A stretch of DNA of 64,000 nucleotides from Ischnura elegans (Eukaryota > Arthropoda > Insecta > Odonata > Coenagrionidae): NCBI RefSeq assembly GCF_921293095.1, contig NC_060252.1, forward strand, positions 79,752,866-79,816,865. The letters run 5' to 3'. This document shows, in pieces, positions 57,724-64,000 of this stretch. A model generated the notes under the pieces. That model ran no database searches. It was not told where the DNA came from and saw nothing but the letters and a program-made list of their open reading frames with translations. The translations under genes were made by a program, and so were the position numbers. Positions within the stretch are counted from its first letter, which is position 1; the number at the start of each line of letters is the position of its first letter.

Positions 57724-60700
57724 GTAGGCGGCATCCAATCTTACAGAAGTTCTATGAGACCATAGTGGGCCATATTTACGATGCTTTTTGGACTGGAAGT
57801 GACTCTATTCCACCATGAGAGAGTATCTGACGGATGATAAAATAGATTATTTCATTTATCGTTGTATATTTCATTGAATTATTTCTTATTTAACTAACGT
57901 CATCCTCGGTTTTTCTCCGACCTTATTTAGATTGTAGGCTTTCCCGGTTAACTTGTTGAAGGATTAATACTCATGTTATCTGCCTGGGAAAATTTCCCCA
58001 GTAACTGTCCAATAATTTTACCCCGAGGAGAACCTGCGAAGAATCTTTTCAGCCTATTTCTGCTTTAATTTTAATAATGACATAGGATGAAAGTTAAAAT
58101 AGCATTCTATCACTTGAATACCAAAATGTTTCGTCAGACATCCAATAATATTTACTTATTCAAGCCTTTCCTCGTGCTCCAATTTGACATTGCTAACGCA
58201 CCTCTGCAAAGAGAATAAAGAGGGATACCCAAAATGGCATTAGTACACTGCGTTCCTATTTATACGATTTCGAATGGACATCAGCGTCCATTACACTGTA
58301 TGTGAAAATAATATCAATCGATTCACTAACGATCCTCTAATGTTTTATCCATCATTCCTCCTTGTATTATTATAAATGTGCTACACGATAAACGATTAAG
58401 TGTCAATCTACTAGGTTCTGTGTAAGGCTGTCTGAGGATTTACGAAAATGTATATTACCTAATTTTATTCTTTTCTCAGACTTTCTCAAGATTTGTTTCT
58501 CTTCAACAGAAAGAGTCGACCACTGTGTGGTCTTAATTCCGTCGGAACAGTATATTGCAATCATAGACAACAGCAATCCCGCATGTGATAGAAGTACCGA
58601 CAGACAGATAAAATTTGCAGATATGGGTTCATGCTTTCCCTATCCATCCACCCGTACATATCCATTCGCATAGAAAAATATACGATACAGTCGAGGCTAA
58701 GGTAGTGCTTTATTAGGTACTATGCAAGGTTTTATAACTGTTTTCGATAGATCCTCATGGTTCCACGGGTATTTATTGGTATCCCACTATTCCAAGACCC
58801 ACTACAAATCAAGGTTTTGTTTACATCATTTCATCATGTCATCTATTCATTCGAATTCTCACAGCAGAAATGCTTTATTAGCATTAGAACTACGAGAGAG
58901 GAAATCCAAAAGATAGGTAAAACAATCTCGATTTCTATCTATTTTCAACATACTTTCCATGCACCGCTTAAAAATATCACGCGCAAAATGAGAAAGCGGC
59001 CTTATTATGTTCTATACAAAACATTCACCGCAGGTCTTAAAAAATATAAACATTTTCGATCCTTTCCTAATGTTTTCTCCAGATCGACGATCGTCAACGT
59101 CTGCCTACTAAGAGCCAAAGGAAGACGTCCCCTTACTACGCGGCATCATCCTTCGCCGGCCTTTTCGCATCAGCAAATGCTATTTTTTAAAATTAGTTTT
59201 GTTGGTGGGCCATTCATTTATTTCTCTCTCGATAATGGTCAGTAGAGTGCGTCGTAATGCCCCATATAATACTAAAAATGGCCTATACCAATACTTGATT
59301 TTACGAAGTGTTTCAAGCTCATTGCTCTCAAGCAAACAGCGCAATGTTAACAGTGGTCAACACAAGAGTGTAAAAGTGATCAAATAAATATTAGAATGAA
59401 CAGTCATGCTTATATGGTTCACAATCAATTACTGTTGTTGTCCCGTTTCATAAGCCCAACGCACGAATAGTTCACGCAAATGAAATGGAATAGCCTGGAG
59501 AAATCATCAGACAGATCAGGAAAAATACAATCTATTTTCTCGAATCATTCCCTCCATGTTTTCTGAAACCATCCTAACCATTATGAGTAACTGAAATTCC
59601 TTCGATTAATAAAAATGACACCAAGTAGTCGTTGCTAAATATGATTAAGGAAGAAAGGTTGGCAGCAATATTTACTTTTTCGTAAAAAATACTCTTCACT
59701 CTTATTTAGAATCCTGTGTCTTCCAGCAAACTTAGATAAAACTAAAAAGGGGTCTTATTCACTGTATTTTTATAATAAAATAAATAAGATGACTTTTGTC
59801 GTTGTCCCATTAGTTTTCTCTAGTTTCAGACGTACAATGACTTCTTTGCCAGTTGAAGTCCTAAGGTTAATTTTTTTAAATATAATTTGAGGAAAGAGAA
59901 AGATAATGTCTGAGTGGAACGGATATCTGAAAAAAACTCTATAATCCTAAGTTGAATTCACTATTTCACCTGAATCACATTCCATTAGGTGTTCAGAAAT
60001 TCGATTAATATATTTTTAAGTGAAATACTAAAATACTAGACTAAAGATATTTGGCTATGGAATTTTATAATTGCAACCACACCCGAGACTAAAAGGAGAT
60101 AAAAAAAAAGATATGATAGAGTAACTTAAATAAAGCTCGCCACATACATAATCCTAATATGAGATTTACTCTGCCTTCGGCAATATCCAACGATGATTAG
60201 GCCTACTGCTATGCATCCATCCACAAGGTGTATCGGGAATCCGCCGCCAAATATTCCATTGCAATATTTTAAAAAAATAGAAAAATTGTAAAGATAGGCA
60301 TTTCTCTCGAATGTGGTAGGAAAAGAGTTGAAAATTTCACCTCGTGGCGTATATTTAGCGTACTTAGGATTCCACCTATGGTACTGCGTTCAAAAAATAG
60401 ATCTACGTGCATTTAATTTTGCCAGCGCATAAAAATGCTGGTGACTGACGCCAAGATATCCGTCTGGGATCTCCTGTTCTGGCACAATTTACCGAAATTT
60501 TCAAGTCCATCCACTTAAGAGTCCGGCGACCCAAATTCTATGCCACATGGCACATTGGCTGCCTCCATCGCCAGCTTGCTCAGCATTTTCTTCACGCAAC
60601 CCAAACAAAATGGAGGCTATGAATATATGTGCTCCCTCAGATTTTTGGCCACGACATAACCATCATCAAGGACTCATGGATTAAAAACACCAAATTTTTT

Positions 60701-63700
60701 CCCTTATTCCCTACTCAAGCAAAAATTCGTAGTTATATCCTTACATCTCTAACGGGGTAAAAAGAATACATAAGCAATATCATTTTTTATTCATATTTCC
60801 TAGATGTTATTTTAAGACACGTTTTTGTGTTCGATTAATATTTTTCCCTGTGCTGTGTTTGAAATATTTCTCCTCGTGCTAGGGTTCGCCATGACTTAAC
60901 AGGTCAAAATATCATTTTCATATATCATTTCGATTGAAATTTGTGTTTTTTAAGTAATTGGTCTCTCGGCAGAACATGAAAGTAACTTTCCCTTTTTTTG
61001 CTACTATGGGCAACGTCAGAAAATGCATCAATATTTGTCGAAATCCTCTTTTGAACAAAACTATCATGTTTTTTCTCAGAGCGTGTAAGAGAGTATATTT
61101 TCCAATTTTACGATATCAGCAATGGCTGCTAAAGCAATACCTTAGACTAATATACGACCTTTATGATGGAAGGGATTAGCAAAGATTCCGTGAAGTTGGA
61201 CGAGGATAAGGTTTTTAGATGACATATGATGTAAACGCGAGATACTTGGAGTTTATTGAATATCAGTGGTCAAAACGAATGATGCAGTCACTATTCTCTA
61301 AAATACATACAAAGTTTACGACTGGTACGCATACATTCCCACTAACCATATGTGTATATCATAAATAATAACAGATATGTGTCTCACTAGAAATTTTTAA
61401 GACCGAAAAAAATATCCTAATACAAGTATCGTCATGAGCGGCAAAGGAGTTATTTTTAATGTTTATTTAAAGGGGTTATTTACATAAAGGGGCCTCTTTT
61501 CTCATTGTAATTATTTTACTTAGCAATTAATTATTTCCTGGAGTATGCGTCAAAAATTCTTGTCTTTTCTTTTCCATTATGTGAAATAGCATTTTTTTAC
61601 ATTTCTTAGTTTCTTATGGTAAAAATATCATTGTAAAAATAGTTCACCTCCTCATGTATTGAATTATTCTAACCATTGGTCATAGCCCCGATGAAAATAT
61701 AAGAAAATTTGGACGCGTCGGCAAGCATTTTGCATTTCATTTCACTGACCTATATACTCCAAGATAGAATTAATTGCTATGTAAATTGAGGGCATGATGA
61801 AGAAATCGAACTATTGTTGCTGAAATGTATGGGAGACAGAACCACTTGCAGCTCTATTATATACGAACGACGAACACCTAAAAGTCTTTTTCCTGAATAC
61901 TGCCAGTTTGTCAAAAGAAATCTTTCACGTTCATCGCCACCATCCAGACTCTTCTTTTGGCATAATCGATTTGCCTCTCCGATGACATAATGATAATGCC
62001 TGCCATTCAGCAAATTGAACGGGACCAATTACACGGACAATAGTACCCTTGCTTTCCTCCTCACGCCCGTCACAAAAAAATGATTAATAGTCCAAGGAGA
62101 TTCAGCTGAAAGGGAGGGACTGGAACACACGGGATACGTAATTATATTCACTTCGACGAGCGGTGAGTGTTTCACTTAAAAGTGCTTTGAAGGGAGAAGA
62201 GTGAGAGAAATTGCTCAAGAATTTAAACGATACTTCATGGAGCCACGATCCCAACACAGTAATAAATTTGTCACTCTAGAATGTGAACATCTATACTCAT
62301 AACTTGAAGATATCGGAGCTAATGTAATACGTAAAATATTGTATATAAGTTCAGCAATAATAAATATTTGTAAAAATAGTAGCGTGATTTATTTCGTCAC
62401 AAGTTACATGTAGATAGAGTAAGAACTGAAGAAATGGAAGTTCGGCCATTTTTACGCGCGGGATATTTTATTGTCGACTATTCTTTCGTTACAGAGTAAA
62501 ATTATCATTGTAAAAATTCAAGAAAATGTATATTACAAAGTTAGTTGGAAAGGCAAGGGAAGTTATGAGAGGGAATAGGGGTAATTTTTTTATTTCCAAA
62601 CCCATTAACGTATTGAACAACAACAAGTATTGAATGACGGATCAAAAAAGTAACTACGAAAACATACAAGAGGCAGAGACCAAGAAAACGATTTTTGTGG
62701 CAACGGGGGATCGAAAACGTGGTACAAAAAACACGAGAAATGAAGTACAAGGAATTTAGGAAGAGTAATTACATTAAGGATCATCCAACTCGTCATCTGT
62801 GACGGGTGGATTTAATGTACGAAACCTATTAAAATCTTCTTTCCGCTACAAATAATTTTTGGCCCAAATGAGGGAAGCATGTTTCATTTTCCTCGCTATA
62901 CTTTTTACACATTATGCATTTAATAGCTACATAGGAATAATTGAAACAGTGTTCATGATTTAAAAAAAAATCCCAGAAAGTTAATTATCTCACTTAGATA
63001 AAAAATTGAAAATTACTATTTTCAACTCGCGTATAGATGTTGCAAATCATTGTTAAAATTGCGAGTGCATCTAACGTGTTCTCTCAAGTGAAAGAATAAA
63101 CAGTTATGTGTGCAACAAGCTTAATTGAATACCTTTGTGGTACAACTACTCCCTTTTACAATGAGCAATATATAAATAGCAGCAAAGACTACAATTAACC
63201 CACAATTTAGTTTTTCATTAACAACTACGGAAACAAAACAACGATTTCTACTCTATTCTATACGCTAAAATTAAAAATTGTCGACCTGTCGACACTGTCA
63301 AAAATTATCCTGTCGACACTAAATTTGCTTTAATATACAAAAGTTACGCAAAATAGGATAAATATATAGTATTGTGCTCTTTCTAGCATGAATAGTCAAC
63401 TACATTGGCCATACTGTTCTAATATTATTAATAAGTAAAGTATTAAAAGTATTATAATACTATGCTACTTTTATTATTTATTATTGATTATTTTTTATTC
63501 ATTTACTTTTTATCATCCTTATTTCGACCCGTGCGGAAGTATGTGTGCTAATAAATTAACTTCACATTGAAAATTGGGCGATTCCATTAGCAGGCATAGG
63601 TGATTCGAAAAGACGTAGGCATCAGGTTTTCAAGGAGACTGAATTTTAAAGAGACTGAAGAGAGACAGCAGAGCATAAGAGGGTATCTAAATCCCGCTTG

Positions 63701-64000
63701 ATCGGTATTTTTTCGTCATGAGCAAGACATTCAAACCGACACTATTGTTTAGAAACTACCATGGTGGGCATAATAGATCTTGGGAACAGATTCCTGCGTA
63801 TGAAATTGGAAACTTTGATTTCCATATTTGTCATATCAACTATATATTGAGATAAGTCGAGTGTATATTGTACGTTGAAAAGATGATATTACAATAAATG
63901 TAAAAAATTTTCTTAAGAACATCAAAATCATAATTCAACTCTGCAGAAGATTTAAAAAAATGGCAAAACCCGCTGGCATGTCATAACGTATTTTGCCGGC
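57724..64000 (+). other. Probable first intron or intergenic DNA, AT-rich
   Basis: Begins with the GT donor. No further exon, repeat with defined ends, or RNA gene was recognised. The longest frame (162 codons, 58757-59245) has no recognisable domain or coding composition. Confidence 0.35.

Noticed and set aside
58757-59245. 162-codon + frame
   Set aside because: No family signature, AT-rich composition like the surrounding intron, overlapping alternative frame.
1-64000. CRISPR array, operon, prophage or rRNA cluster
   Set aside because: No regularly spaced short repeats, no bacterial gene arrangement or ribosome binding sites, and no rRNA signature seen.

Overview
This window looks like gene-poor DNA from a large, AT-rich eukaryotic genome, most likely an arthropod. 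No bacterial-style gene arrangement, operon, rRNA or convincing tRNA gene is visible. Almost all open frames are short and look like chance frames, repeat shadows or transposon fragments. The arthropod assignment is inferred from the mix of mobile elements (mariner, Penelope-like, non-LTR, hAT-type and TTAA-flanked elements, tRNA-derived SINEs) and could be wrong.

Only one stretch looks like a host gene: a GC-rich coding exon on the + strand at 57475-57723. It has a well-placed ATG and ends in phase 0 at a GT donor. It would be the first coding exon of a gene running rightwards, with the rest of the window as its first intron. A CpG-rich, TATA-containing stretch near 56.5-56.6 kb is a possible promoter. 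I could not name the gene.

Region by region: 0-17 kb holds a decayed mariner copy (0.8-1.6 kb), tRNA-like SINE heads (2.8, 8.75, 11.4 and 13.6 kb), diverged direct or tandem repeats (2.3/3.3, 5.3-5.9 and 15.7-16.5 kb) and two unexplained CpG/GC-rich patches. 18-21 kb holds three small foldback units carrying a hammerhead-like core. 22-26 kb holds a hAT-like candidate, the end of a non-LTR reverse transcriptase with an internal duplication, and a clean TTAA-flanked piggyBac-like palindrome. 29.7-32.3 kb is a degenerate satellite-like array followed by G-rich purine DNA with a 19-bp minisatellite. 36.4-37.5 kb is a long-TIR element with a GC-rich interior. 46.6-48.6 kb holds a 1.3-kb inverted repeat and a small TIR element.

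51.7-55.8 kb is a dense nest: a Penelope-like endonuclease fragment bounded by inverted copies of its own 3' end, an abutting 0.69-kb palindrome, two related repeat copies, a hAT element with an 8-bp target duplication, and a second mariner copy.

The most interesting pattern is a recurring RNA-like motif, CYGARGA-stem-GAAAC, in five separate foldback loci. One lies in the Penelope-like element. The stem sequences differ but each still pairs, as expected for hammerhead ribozymes of Penelope-like retroelements. All calls come from reading the sequence; no alignment or folding program was run.
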